64,000 nucleotides of DNA, from positions 12,803,059 to 12,867,058 of the forward strand of contig JACMZG010001908.1 in the NCBI GenBank assembly GCA_018340805.1, written 5' to 3'. Position 1 is the stretch's first letter. Each line of letters begins with the position of its first letter. This document shows, in pieces, positions 22,800 to 40,382 of the stretch. A program made the translations under genes and the position numbers. The notes below the pieces were generated by a model. That model had not been told where the DNA came from, did not search any database, and saw nothing but the letters and a program-made list of their open reading frames with translations. This DNA comes from Microvelia longipes (Eukaryota > Arthropoda > Insecta > Hemiptera > Veliidae).

Positions 22800-22926
22800 G
22801 ATATCAAATAAATTATATACATTAAATTATGATGAAACTAACGATTTCAGATTATTAGAGTTCACCCTAAAAATCTGAAACCGTTAGTTTCATCATAATT
22901 TAATGTGTATAATTTATTTGATATTA
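22800..22926. repeat. Near-perfect palindrome, 53-bp arms
   Basis: The left arm (about 22800-22852) and right arm (about 22873-22926) are reverse complements apart from a few bases, around a spacer of about 20 bp. Arms include ATGATGAAACTAACG and CGTTAGTTTCATCAT. Likely a small MITE or foldback. Confidence 0.8.
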
Positions 22927-23282
22927 TATTATTACAATATATAATAAAATATATATTTCAGTTATATTTCACAACTTTAGTTCTAGTGAAATAAATATAA
23001 AACATTTCCATAATGCAAATGCAATTGACTAATACCTACAAAAACCTAATTGATGAATATTTACTTTTAGATGGTTTTACCAAGATATATTAATATATTA
23101 ACACATTTTTATTTTTAACTCTGGAAATATTACGTTTAATCAACATTTAATTCTGAGGATAATTTATTTATCCATTCCTAAAATTACGGACCAGAGGCCT
23201 GTATTTACTTATTTATAATTACTTATTAGGGAAAGAACAACTTCAAATCTACAATGTTTCAATAAATAGGAACAGGAACAAT

Positions 23283-23465
23283 ATCATCTTCAGGTAAAAT
23301 GTAAATACTACTAAAACTTCATTAATAATAAATAAAATAAATAAGAAAAATTAAACTATAAATAAAATCAAAACATTTGTAGTTTCATTCGGTTATTTTT
23401 TTCTTATTTAATGTATTTATTGTTGATGTAGTTTTAGTAGTATTTACATTTTACCTGAAGATGAT
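23283..23465. repeat. Palindrome, about 68-bp arms
   Basis: ATCATCTTCAGGTAAAATGT at the left mirrors ACATTTTACCTGAAGATGAT at the right. Arms continue through ACTACTAAAACT and AGTTTTAGTAGT. The outer CCTGAAGATGAT resembles retroelement 3'-end motifs, so this may be two inverted 3' ends. Confidence 0.75.
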
Positions 23466-23574
23466 CCAAAATTTAAAAAATAAAATGATACAATAATGAA
23501 AATAAAATGATGAAATATATATTGTTTCTATTTTTTTAAACATTACGTTAAATGACGTTCAGAGTGGTTTCATT
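23466..23574. other. Short unassigned stretch
   Basis: AT-rich; nothing recognised. Confidence 0.3.
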
Positions 23575-23830
23575 ATGATGTCTGTCTGTGTGTAGGTGTG
23601 TCAGTGTCACGCATAACTGTCGCTGTGTTTATGCTAAAGAGTTTATCTAGTAAGGATTATTGAAGTCAATTGTCATAACACGGTTAAATTCGGATAACCA
23701 TTTTATTCTGAGGTTGAGCACAGCGAAACCAATGTTATAACAATCATGAAATTTTAAGGACAAGCGAAGCAAGTCCGAAGTTGTGAGGAAAAGTAGCGAG
23801 GTACCCTGAACCCAAATTTTTGGTGTCTTT
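23575..23830 (+). repeat. R1 fragment with internal deletion
   Basis: Begins with the TG-rich R1 middle (TGTCTGTCTGTGTGTAGG, then GTTTATGCTA), skips the central part, and resumes at GGACAAGCGAAGCAAGTCCG with the R1 end GAGGAAAAGTnnCGAGGTACCC. Confidence 0.6.
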
Positions 23831-24947
23831 TGAAGTGGTAATGCGTAATAACCAGAAAAAGAACTAGACTTCTTAAAAAAAATGTCTTCTAATATTCTTC
23901 TTAAGAAGAAAAATTATCCTCCTTTACATCGTACACAAGAACAAGATGTATGTAAAAATTCTGGAGTTCCTTTTAAGCTATTTTGTCTACTCTTCCAATG
24001 ATAAAAATGCGCCACCTTACCATCAGAACACATAATTGCAATATTAACATAAGTTAACAAAATTCACCCCTGAAAATGTTTCTAACAGTGGAAATAACCG
24101 TCAGGAACTTCAACTTTGTTGTTAGTGTTACATTTAGCGCTTATACTTTTAGTAATAAAACTTATTTACTTTGACTGTTAAATTTTTAATGATGTATTTA
24201 CTATTAAATTTTTACTTAAAACATCTTTTTACCGTGAAAGCCTATACTTTTCCTGGTTTGTTTAATATAGAGCTAATACTTTTTCACTATTTGTTTACTC
24301 GGTGGTCTAATAGTGTGAGAGCGCTGTTATATTGGTCGTTCTGTTTTGAAAGCTGAAGTTCGCGTACCACTTCTAACTATTCAAAATCCAGGGGCCAACT
24401 AACAGTAACCCTCCCTCCCAAATTAAGGAAGTGAACAACTATTTGTATAGTTGTGGGCGAGGGACACCGTGTTGTAACTCACCGAGAATAAGCTGTTTTA
24501 GATAGGCCTGTTTTTTTAGTTCGCGGTTTCTTCCCTGCAGTGGGTCAGTTCACCTTGTGCCAAATAAAAAAAAAATATTTTTTATGTTAAAAATTTTTAA
24601 AAGGACTTTTAACAATGTTACAAATTATATTAATTATTTAAAATGTAAACATTTCATAGATAAAAATATACATTATGTGTTATTTTTAGCTAGACCTGAT
24701 ATCATGATAACCATGACGCTCAGATATCTAAATTTAATTTGAATGTCTATTGTGTTTTTATTTGTCCTTTTTTGTCATAGAAAAAAAATGCAAAATTTAT
24801 CCTATTTTCTGAACAAATAATCTTATAAACTAAAAACTTAATATAATGAAAGAAGTTCATAAATAAACAGTTAAAAATTGTTTTGTTTACAATTCTTATA
24901 AACATTTATAGATATCTCCATTTAATACTGATAACATACTAAAAGGT
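23831..24947. other. Intergenic DNA without recognised genes
   Basis: Two 61-codon frames (24171-24356 and 24557-24742) lack recognisable features. Nothing else seen. Confidence 0.35.
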
Positions 24948-25300
24948 TGGCAAGTCTTGTAGCTCAGTGATAGAGCGCTTGTCTTTCGACCTGGTGGTCG
25001 AGGGTTCAAATCCAGCTATGAGAGGACCTTAATATGAGGTTATACTTTGTACCGTACACTCGGGAGGTCTTGAATTCAAAGCCAGCCAACCCAGCAAGGA
25101 TTTTACGTGGTTTCTATAGCTGCTAATACGAAAATGCGAGAATATTCCAGTTTCATGCGAGACAAGTCTGTTGTCCTTAGCTCACGATAAGTCCAGGTTG
25201 ATGGAAATGAAGTTCTGAAAGATATACTGAGCCTTCGTATGTCGGTGACACCAAAAACGTAAGTGAGTAGGAACGAAGTGCTCAGTTTTTAAAGACAGAC
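24948..25300 (+). mobile_element. tRNA-derived SINE
   Basis: A tRNA-like head has a Pol III A box (TAGCTCAGTGATAGAGCGC, from 24960) and B box (GGTTCAAATCC, 25003-25013). Anticodon and T stems contain mismatches and no clean cloverleaf forms, and the sequence continues into a roughly 280-bp non-tRNA body (including GGGAGGTCTTGAATTCAA at about 25061-25078). That arrangement fits a SINE rather than a working tRNA gene. The 3' end is not sharply defined; no clear flanking duplication was found. Confidence 0.6.
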
Positions 25301-25590
25301 GTCTCCTATAGAATGAGTTCGTGCACACTGGCGTCAGAAGTTGCCAGAGTTCTCTGCTGGGTGGCCCTGGACTAGTCAGAGCGGTGAGCCTAGTTAGAGT
25401 TTGGTGATGCCAGAGGGGCTAATGAGAATGGTGAGACTGGTCACATGAGGGAGGGTTAAGTAAGATATTATCAGAGGAGATAGTAAGGCTAGATAAACTA
25501 AGCACACTGTGCTTAGTTATCTAATGTTAGTTGGTGTCGATTTTTGTACTAAGTTTAATTTTGATCCGAGAAAGCCATAGAAAGAAAAAT
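25301..25590. other. Unassigned DNA downstream of the SINE
   Basis: Purine-rich stretches and no gene. Part of this may belong to the SINE or to another repeat. Confidence 0.3.
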
Positions 25591-25611
25591 CTTATATATA
25601 TATATATATTA

Positions 25612-25665
<54 letters not shown>

Positions 25666-25672
25666 TATATAT
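25591..25672. repeat. (TA)n microsatellite
   Basis: Interrupted TA run. The minus-strand 92-codon frame across it is partly TA translation. Confidence 0.95.
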
Positions 25673-26351
25673 TTAATTTGCTAAAAAGACAGATTTTCCA
25701 CATCCAGTAAACTGTATTTACAAAATCGACTTTCAACGGCCGCATAATCAGAGCGGTTGTAAACCAAGGAAGGAAAAATTCTGTGTGTAATGTAATTCTA
25801 TACATTACAGGAGAGAATATTTTTCAACTTCAGCCATCATTAGTCAGATTCAAACTTCTAACCTCATACTTAATTTTGTTTACAAAAACACATATTATGG
25901 CTATTAACTGTAGAAAGCCGGCTTTATATGTAGTTTACTGCTAGTGAAGAGAATATCGTTTGTATTTAATACATTTTTACAATACATTTATTTAGTACAA
26001 ACATATTGCGTGGAAGCAACAATCTATTATAGTATAATTAGATCAAATTAAGATAGATCTGACCAATTCGTAACGTACGTATACAATAATATAGTAATAA
26101 TAGAAATACAATACAATAAACTAATTAGCACTATCATAAAGGAAAACATATATAGGAAGGTTAATTACTTAATTAATATTGTATTAAACATAAATATATT
26201 AACGTATTAATGAGTATTCAATTAGTTGTCTCATTTCATACAATATATGAATAAGCAATGCGTTGCGTGTTTCACGCTACAAAACTTTACCTCTAATCGC
26301 AAGAAAAACCAAGGTTTACAGCCTGGGCTTCAGAGTGTTAAGTGTTATTTA
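25673..26351. other. Intergenic DNA
   Basis: No recognised feature; AT-rich. Confidence 0.35.
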
Positions 26352-28043
26352 ACAGCCCGGTCCACAAGATTCTATGGCTTCTATAGGAAGAATATTTTAA
26401 AATGTGATATTTAGAGATTTAACGATTTAACCCAGGTTAAGCTTTTTTTTTGCATTTTCAAATAAATCATGCGGGTCGTTTACTTATTTAATTTCTATTT
26501 TCCCTAATTCTACGGTTTTTATTAAAATGTATTAAATATTTTACAGTGTAAAATATATATTAATTAAATTATTAATTAATTTTTAATTTTAAATTTAAAA
26601 TACATATTCTTTAAAATTTAAGGTACACATTTCTAAATTTTGGTTATGGTTGTATTTGATTTGATCCAATTTTTCTTTTCATTAAGTATTACAATTAAAA
26701 TTTTAAATTGTTATAAGTTAAAATGTTAAAGATATGAACATTTTACTACATGAAACAAGTCGTATGCTCAATGGGCGATCTTATAGAATTAAATTAACTT
26801 AAATGATAAAGTTATTTTAAATTTCTAATTAATTATTATAACTTCTTAAAGTTATACTAACATACACCTAGTAATAGGTTGCACAAAGAACTCACGTAAG
26901 AAATCTATAACAAATATAATTATGTATTCGAACAAAACTCGCTAAATTATAATATAATATTTATATTTAATAATTTACAAGTACAAGATTAAATATTACA
27001 TTTTTAACAGAAAAATCATAAAACAATTCTAACCAACCCATATGTGTTTCATGAGCACAGGCTCGTGAGCAACACTGAGTCTTCCTACCAACAAACAAAC
27101 AGTCGCCCCAGATGCATACAATTAATAATACAATACAACCAAAAATTTAAACTATAAAATAATAGAATAATAAAATATTTTTTTTAATTTAATTTATTTT
27201 TAATTAATTCCTCATTTTCTTAGGTACCCAAGAATTTCTCTAATTTGCTTTTGAAGGTCTTATACAGGGCAAAAGTAAGAATGTGATTGTAACAGCTTTA
27301 TAGGTAAGCTGTTATAAAGTCTATAGGCGCGGTAAATGCTGCCTGACTAAAAGTGGCCGATGTTCTTCATTTAGGCTCTACTATCCTCTCATCGTCATTC
27401 CGTATAGTCTGATATATATACCTGAATCAAGGATATCTATGAAATTTTTCTTGACTAAATAATAAGATCTGCTTAAAATTATATAAGTCCTCTATGCGGG
27501 GGACATTGAAGTCCTTAAATACTAATTCAAAATCATACCGCATGCTCTTTTTCAATCAGATCTTAATAATTATTTTTGTGTAATTTCTAACAGATTGTAT
27601 AGGCTGGCACTAAGTTCGCCTCAACCTAAAATACCGTATTGAAGTATAGACTGACAGAGAGCTAGATAGACTGTCCTTAGGTTCATTAATGAGAGAATAG
27701 TTCTTAAATTATTAACGATTGCTAATATAATTAATAATATACTATAAAAAGGGGCTCGCTTCTCTCGCTAGATTGCTTTTGATAAACATAATAATACTAA
27801 ACTAAAGGGTAATATAAGAATTGGCATTAAGAAGAATTTGTGAAGAAAAAAAGTGAAAAAATTTGTGTAGGAAAAATTGAAATTAAATTAATATATTATT
27901 TTCTCAAAAACAACCCCAAATATATTAAACCCGCATGATTTATATAAAAATTAAAAAAAGAAGATTACCCTGGGTTAAATATCTAAATATCACATTTTAA
28001 AATATCCTTTCTTTATGAGCCCTAGAATCTTGTGCCCTGTCAC
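26352..28043. repeat. 1.7-kb segment bounded by about 110-bp inverted repeats
   Basis: The left arm (about 26352-26475) contains CACAAGATTCTATGGCT, ATTTTAAAATGTGATATTTA, TTTAACCCAGG and AAATCATGCGGGT; the right arm (about 27938-28043) carries the reverse complements in mirrored order. The interior holds a LINE reverse-transcriptase remnant and a TAAAGTTAT-rich stretch. It may be a DNA transposon relic with an inner insertion, or two copies of one repeat in opposite orientation. Confidence 0.6.
27220..27680 (-). pseudogene. LINE reverse transcriptase C-terminal remnant
   Basis: Minus-strand translation from 27680 gives a stretch typical of the end of Jockey/CR1-type RT domains: YLALCQSILQYGILG, then a stop where a Trp is usual, then a Glu/Gln-rich helix. 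Further on are SQAAFTAP and, after a frameshift, YNSLPIK, then TFKSKLEKFLGT before the stop at about 27220. These correspond to the thumb region and conserved NSLP...FK...L end of such elements. Several stops and frameshifts show it is dead. Confidence 0.65.
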
Positions 28044-28044
28044 T

Positions 28045-28680
28045 ATATATTACTAGAGGGGCCCTATGGGCTGAGTTTTAAAACATCTGAAAAGTAACCT
28101 GACCACATTCGATTATCAAAATAATCAAATAAACAGAACAAAAATGTTGTATCTTATATAGCAGAACGTTTAAAATATAAATCAAAATACAAACAATGTG
28201 CGGGAAGCCAAAAACAATTGATGATTTATTACAACCTCAACTCAATCTTGAAGGAGGTTTTACCGAGGTTACACAGAGCCCCTAAGAGCCCCAAGTAGAT
28301 GTTTATATCTTCCTCTAGTATATATCTCTATGCCTATAGAGATATACTTGAGGGGGCATAGCTTATGTAACTACATTAAGAGGCCTGAAACATCTTTTTG
28401 AGGCTCTCAAGGGCTCTGTGTAAACTCATTGAAACCTTTAAGAGTGAGTTAAGGTTATAATTAATAAATTTATTTCAGTTTCCCCCACATTGTTTGTGTT
28501 TTGATTTTTATATTTAACGTTTAACTATATAAGTTATTGTAATTTTGTACTGATTATTTGATTATAGTTAAAAGCGAAGGTGGTCAGGTTACTTTTTAGA
28601 TGTTTTTAAAATTTAACCTATGGGTTAAATTATAGGAGGTTTTTTATTTGCCCCTCTAGTAATAATATCTCTATGTCTAT
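28045..28680. mobile_element. Head-to-head pair of R5 MITEs forming a long palindrome
   Basis: The left half (about 28045-28333) and right half (about 28336-28680) are inverted copies of the roughly 320-bp unit seen once at 57284-57606. Shared blocks include ACTAGAGGGG, AAAAGTAACCTGA, the GGGGCTCT...GGGCTCTGTG region, and the central ATATCTCTATG/CATAGAGATAT where the two meet. No coding capacity. Confidence 0.75.
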
Positions 28681-29839
28681 GCCGATCACTGAGAGTTAAA
28701 ATTTAACTCCCTGCTGATAAGTGGAGCCAACTTAAGTAGAACAGCAAATATTTATTTAGTTGGATTTTGCAAAGATTTAAGTTGGCGGCACTGATTTATT
28801 TATTTTTTACATGACTCTGCAATCACATGTTTTTTTAAAGTTCCTTTAATTTATTTCACAACAATTCCTTTTTTAAACAAACTAGTTTGTGAACTTTTGT
28901 TAAAATTATTTTAGGAGTGTAGAAATTATATACTGAGAAGACTTATTAATAATGGAAGTAGTATTGATGAACTATTAGCTGGCATTTCTCTGAAGATATA
29001 GTGCAAGAAGCTAGGGGAGTACAAATTAGATTTGTAACCCAAAAATCTAAAGAAGGTACCGAAAAGATATATACTAAATTTAAAACTTGGTGTCTTGACA
29101 AAAATATCAAGGAAACCAATAATTTATTTATTGATATCAAATAATCATTTATTGTTAATTTTTTTCCTTTTGAAGGAAAAATCTGTGCAATAATTAATTA
29201 CCACGGCTTTGTCTCGGGAAATATATGGTTATCTCGGCTACACCTCGGAAACCAACAAACAAGTCTCTTGGTTTTGCCTTGAGACTTAACATCCATGATT
29301 ACCTCGGCTTTCGCCCTCTGGAATTAACTTAATTGCTCAGGGATGATGTATATTTATTATTTCTATGTTTATAGCTTAAGAATGTGACATGTTGTCATTA
29401 TATTTATATTTCATTTAGTATCAATTATACTCTTGAATAGATAGTACGAGCTTTTATTAGTAGCTATGAGTATAGATTATTCAAGGGAGTTATAATTAAC
29501 TTTACTTTCTTGGGGGTAAATAATTATTACATTTCTGACGTCATAGATTATTACGTATTATTATTTACGTACTACTGGTGGCAGACATTAAGTCCAACCA
29601 ATATGTTTCTTTAATCTATGGCTATATGTAAAGGAATGTATAATTTAATTAAAGGAAATTTTATTATTATTATTTATGTACCAAGGGAGGAAACAGTTTT
29701 TACACCTCGATTTTTGTTGGGTCCTAAGGCGTAAGCCTCAGGACCGTTGTGTTTAAACCCAGAGGCGTAGCCGAGGAGTTTATAGGGATGGATTCTGAGG
29801 CGAAACCGAAGCAAACCACAATTTTACGGGGGGTACCCA
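28681..29839. other. Intergenic DNA with unclassified repeats
   Basis: Contains a CTCGG-rich stretch at about 29200-29330 and a CCTAAGGCGTAAGCCTCAGG palindrome at about 29713-29732, both looking like repeat pieces. The 64-codon minus frame at 29140-28946 is unrecognised. Confidence 0.35.
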
Positions 29840-30090
29840 CTAAATTGACCCCACAAACATTTCAAAAATCAATAATTTTCATATAGTGTTTAGATTGAGC
29901 TAAAAGTTTTTACTCATATATTATTAGGTATTATGGTCCAAAAACATATTTTTCATTTTATTATCAGTATTAGTTCAGGTTATATTGTTTGACATATATA
30001 TGTTAAACAAAACAATTTTGGAACGCTTTTAACAGATTTTAGCAATGTGTTAAACTGTAATACATTTGAAAATTCGCTTATATCGTGGCA
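29840..30090 (+). repeat. R7 copy
   Basis: Matches about 12780-12950 through the AGTATTAGTTC, TTTGACATATAT and TTTGAAAATTCGCTTATAT blocks. Confidence 0.5.
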
Positions 30091-31199
30091 GTGTGCCACT
30101 TATATGAACAGCAACTATGAGGCGCAAAGCAAGCACATGGATGGGGGCAGCAACCACTCTTCGTGGTTGTACCACCACTCTTCGAGTCTCTTGTTTTTCA
30201 ATATAACTTGAATATGTATCGAGGGTAGAAACGAAATATAGAGTTCGAATATGCAGTAAACTGGAATGATATTTTAATGGCTCATAGTGCCCCATCATGA
30301 ATTATACTGCGGAGTCTAAATTATCACAAAAAGCTGTGCCGTGTAGTGTTATCTAAAAAATAATTTAGGGAATAAACATAAACATGCGTGTTTTCTTTAA
30401 AACTTAAAAAAAATAACAAGTTGGGACGCTACAATATATATAATTAAGCAAAAATTAGGTTGATAAGCAAGAAAGCGCGCATTTTAATTGAAAATTCGCC
30501 CGGCTTGCGGACCTCCGCGCCATATTTTTTTTTAATTTTTATTCTCTAATTTTTTTTTTTTTGTTAACTTTTATATTGAATATTGCAACTACATGAAAGA
30601 TATGTTATTAGAAATAATAGTAACAGTGATAAGATATGGCTTTGATATGACTGTTGCAAGAATCTACCCAGTGGTAGTACTTGCTCTAAAAATTAAAAAC
30701 ATTTTTTTTAATTAATATTTAAACTTAGATTTAATTGCTTTTTCTGACAGTTGAATATATTTTATTTTTTATTTTTGATATCACCTGTACCTTTGTTAAT
30801 TTTGCTTAATTAGTAGCACATTATAAATATTTATAACATCAATATCAATGTCTAGAAACATATTGACCTTCGCATAAAATTGGGGCTGAGAAAACAACTT
30901 CTTGAAATCTCCATATAGTGGGAAGAATCTAGTTCAACCTATCAAAGTTTTGATAAGGTTTTAGTTATTTAATGGCTTGCATAAGATGAACTTGATCTTG
31001 ATTTTTACCATCACAAAAAACCAATGGTCATATACATAAACTCCAAACAATTTTTAAACTATATTTTTTAACAAGTATTTTTTAAAAAAAAAACCGTCGA
31101 ACAGTATAACTTTATACAGTAACTACCAAAAGTATTTATGTGAGCATTAACCCCAAAACATTTTTTTGCCCAATAACCCCAAGGAATAAATTAAGCAAG
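30091..31199. other. Region upstream of the second GMC gene
   Basis: Includes a weak R3 arm at about 30476-30530 (AAAATTCGCCCGGCTTGCGGAC). No promoter can be assigned. Two short direct repeats ACCACTCTTCG lie at about 30152 and 30172. Confidence 0.35.
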
Positions 31200-36496
<5,297 letters not shown>

Positions 36497-36510
36497 GTTA
36501 GACTAGTAAG

Positions 36511-36516
36511 AATAAA
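36511..36516 (+). terminator. Polyadenylation signal of GMC copy 2
   Basis: AATAAA 15 bp after the stop codon of the second GMC gene; close, but the best candidate. Confidence 0.5.
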
Positions 36517-36602
36517 GTTATTATATATTTTCTGTTTTCCCTGTCTATCTTTTTCTTAAACCTTCCAACATGAGTTGGTTGTCCTTAGATTATCGTGGTA
36601 AC

Positions 36603-36690
36603 TAAATATCTGGATTGATATATTGATAATATCTGGATTGATATATTGATAATATCTGGATTGATATATTGATAATATCTGGATTGACTC
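36603..36690 (+). repeat. 23-bp tandem repeat, about 3.7 copies
   Basis: Perfect or near-perfect units of AATATCTGGATTGATATATTG plus AT. High identity indicates recent expansion. Confidence 0.9.
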
Positions 36691-37815
36691 GGTGCGCACA
36701 CAGTCCTCATACTATATGCCAACTGACGAGGAGAAAATATTTCTGTAATCAGTGGTTAACACGTACTTTAATATCTATTTAATGTGTACTTCAAATACAA
36801 ACACATATACATTTTTAAGGTTTGAAACAAATAAATTTAAAAATATGGTTGTTGATCTAATTTTGTTGTTCAATTCTGGCTGTAGACAGTGTCCATAATC
36901 AGTTTTTATAGGGTTTTCACCAAAACCCTTCATGTGACGAGACTAATTAGATCAGAAGAGCTAGAGAGACTAAAGAAACTACGCAAACTTAGTAAGTCAC
37001 TGCCAGGATGGTACATTGGGCGTCGTCAGTGGAGTAATACTTGCCATCACCAATAATTATAAAATTACGTTAGAAAGCGAAAAGATGTAGAAATCGATAT
37101 TGACATAAAATCCATACTTACATCTCGAGTTGGCCCAACACATTCCTCCTGTCCTGAACTCAACTTGTAGAAATAAATTATCAAGACTAATAAAGAAATA
37201 GCTAACCCGAAAGACTTCATTATAAAGTCTGCTTCCGAAATATTCTCCGGATCTTACTAAGAGTAATTAATTAATTAACCTGTAACTATCTGTTTATTTT
37301 TTTTTTTTAGCTACTTTTTCTCCGGTCAATAGGAAGATATATAATTGGTTCTAGCCTTTAATAGTATTTAAAATTATACTTTAATTAGTTCTAAATTATT
37401 CACTAGTAAACAAAATATATATTAAAAATGCACTGAAAATGCATATACGGTAAAAATAAAAGATTTCCCCTAAAGTAACTAGTAACTACTTTGTTAGTTA
37501 ATTATTATTATATTTTCAACTCTATATGACTACTCACAATATGAAGACCTGAATAGAGACTATATTTAATAAATAGTTACAATTTTAAATCAAATTTATC
37601 TTATACTTTGCATTTTCTACTACTTTTATCAATAATTGGTAATTTTTAGTTTATCACTATTGTAAAATAAAACCAGACCTTATATGTAATTTATTAGTTT
37701 CTACTTTATATGTTTTTTATCGAACTTCATAAATATTATAACTGTTTAAATTTAAATTTAGTGGTTTGTAAATCAGGTTTTGAATAGTCATTAGAGAGAT
37801 ATTAAATTTAAGTTG
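36691..37815. other. Intergenic DNA
   Basis: No recognised feature downstream of the GMC cluster. Confidence 0.35.
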
Positions 37816-38345
37816 AGATAAGACATAGTTTTCTCTTTATTCGCTATTCTGTCTGCTGTGTTGTAAATTTTCTATTCTTTATCTCATCGATCTTTATCAA
37901 TTCTCTGTTCAAATTCTTAGTTCTCTTGCGTTCTAAATTTACTTTTCTCTTATTTTACCATCTTATTCGTTTTCCTTTTGCTCTAAATTCTGCATTGTCT
38001 TTCTTGGTGATCTTTTGTACTAAATACTTGATTCTTTCCATGAACGTTTTCTCATTTCTCTTTTGCTCCCAATCCTTAATTCTCTTTTCTCTGTTATCTT
38101 TTGTTTTAATACTCGTCTCTTTCTCTGTACTTTCTCGCATACCTATTTCACTCTAAATCTAAATCCTTTATTCTCTTTCTCAGTTATTTTTCATTTTAAA
38201 TAATTGTTTCTTTCCCCGTTCGCTTTCTTTGTTCTCTCTTGTTCTAAATTGTCTTTCCTCTTCCTCAGCCATAATTCTGAATTCTCTTAGGTTCTAAACT
38301 CACTTTTCCGCTTTGCACAAACAATTAATCTCATGTTTAATCAAC
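37816..38345 (+). repeat. Pyrimidine-rich degenerate repeat tract
   Basis: Strong T/C bias on the plus strand with recurring TTCTCTTT and GTTCTAAATT-like words at irregular 40-60 bp spacing. The 76-codon plus frame and 61-codon minus frame are low-complexity and not considered genes. Confidence 0.6.
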
Positions 38346-39301
38346 ATGACCATAATCTCAGCTGAATATCTTTAATATTCGAAAACACTACATACCAAAG
38401 TTCCCCTTTTGAAATAATCTTAAACCTTTAATAAAAGAAAGGAATCAAAAATCCAATTTAGATCTTCTTAAAGGGAAAGTTCAATTCTTAAATAGCCGTC
38501 CTAAATATCTAAAACCTTAATATCTAGATTTAGTTCAAGTTAACTAACTAGCTATAGACATTTTTACGCTTAGAGGTACTTCCATCTCACAAATGTCTAC
38601 CTTCATAAGCGAGATCGCTTTGCAGGAGTTGAACTTAAGAGTTTAACTAAATTATATTATAGAGGTCACGAAATACTTGAAAACTTCAATTTTTCAATAA
38701 ATAAACAATAAAACCCCCAGTAAAAACCCCTTTTTATGGCATATGCTTACGCTTTCACCCTAGACTAAAGTCACCCTAATCCCACTCTAATTTAGGTGAA
38801 TTAAAAAGGGACAACGTCATTACACTGTCATAACGTTCATGACCGTCATTTTTCTCTCTTAATGCGTGACGAGCAGTCCATAATCTATATTATATAATTT
38901 ATATAATAGTCCGATATTGAATATTTATCGAAACAAATAATTCATTTTATCGTAACGGCTTAGTATCATGAAACATTACTTATTCAATGCATTTTTCCCC
39001 CTTTCAGTTTTTAAGAAGCTTCATCTTATCTTTCCCCCTAGGAATAAAGAATGTCCTATCAGGATTTTATAAAGAAGGGGAAAGAGAAAAAGGGCAAAGT
39101 AAAGGAAGGAGGGAGAGCTTAAGCATGACAGAAATAAAGAGCAAAAAATGAAAAGTGCAGCAATAATCTATTTACCCCAAGTCCGAGACTTTGATAGGAA
39201 TGAGATAAAGGAAAAGGGGGAACTTGAAAGTATTTTGCGATGATTTTAAGTGCACTGTCACTGAAATATTTTGATTTAATAAATATGACTGTGTTTTGCA
39301 T
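38346..39301. other. Intergenic DNA
   Basis: No gene recognised. Purine-rich stretch at about 39070-39120. Confidence 0.35.
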
Positions 39302-39542
39302 TGCTTCATAATGATTACGGCTGTGTATTGATCGTTTTCGAATAGCTTCGTAATGATTATGGCTGTGTATTGATCGTGTTCGAATAGCTTCATATCGATT
39401 ACGGCTGTGTATTGATCGTGTTCAAATAGCTTCATACTGATAACGGATGTGAAATGCTCGTTTTCGAATAGCTTCGTAATGATTACGGCTGTGTATTAAT
39501 CGTTTTCGAATAGCTTCGTAATGATTGCGGCTGTGTATTGAT

Positions 39543-39543
<1 letters not shown>
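39302..39543 (+). repeat. 42-bp minisatellite, six copies
   Basis: Units start GCTTCRTAATGATTACGGCT and end TTCGAATA. As 42 is a multiple of three, the minus strand has a 14-residue repeating frame (39435-39172), which is the array and not a gene. Confidence 0.9.
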
Positions 39544-40050
<507 letters not shown>

Positions 40051-40051
40051 T

Positions 40052-40116
40052 TAAAGCACGGAAGCACGCATTTCAAAGGAAATTCGCCCGGCATTCGGAC
40101 TACCGTGCCAAAATTA
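40052..40116 (-). repeat. R3 arm
   Basis: GCACGGAAGCACGCATTTCA through GCCCGGCATTCGGACTACCG matches the minus orientation of the R3 terminal repeat and directly follows the R4 end. Confidence 0.6.
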
Positions 40117-40167
40117 TTTAGCTACTTAAAGTACTCGTAACATTCATTTACGTAACGGAAATAAAAA

Positions 40168-40382
40168 TACGGGCCTTCGGCCCGTAGCCGCTACGCAACC
40201 TCGGCGCTTCGCGCCTCGTCCGCTCCGCGGCGTCAGCCCACCGGGCCGCTTCGCGGCCACATTGTTGTTGTTTTGTATGATGTGTTGTTTCATTATTGTT
40301 CTTGTTACATGGCATTTTGCCATGTACCTAGCGAATTTTCACAGCCTCTCCACACAAGCCCGCTTCGCGGGCCTGAGAGGCT
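40168..40382. repeat. GC-rich cluster of TTCG-loop hairpins
   Basis: Successive small palindromes stand out against AT-rich flanks: GGGCCTTCGGCCC (40171-40183), GGCGCTTCGCGCC (40203-40215), GGGCCGCTTCGCGGCC (40243-40258), CATGGCATTTTGCCATG (40308-40324), and a nested stem CCTCTC...GAGAGG (40345-40380) enclosing GCCCGCTTCGCGGGC. No open frame explains the composition. It could be a repeat with strong RNA structure or a foreign insertion. Confidence 0.7.

Noticed and set aside
24953..25024. Functional tRNA gene
   Set aside because: A and B boxes are present but the anticodon and T stems are mismatched, and a SINE-like body follows.
39172..39435. Minus-strand frame with 14-residue repeats
   Set aside because: It is the translation of a 42-bp minisatellite whose length happens to be a multiple of three.
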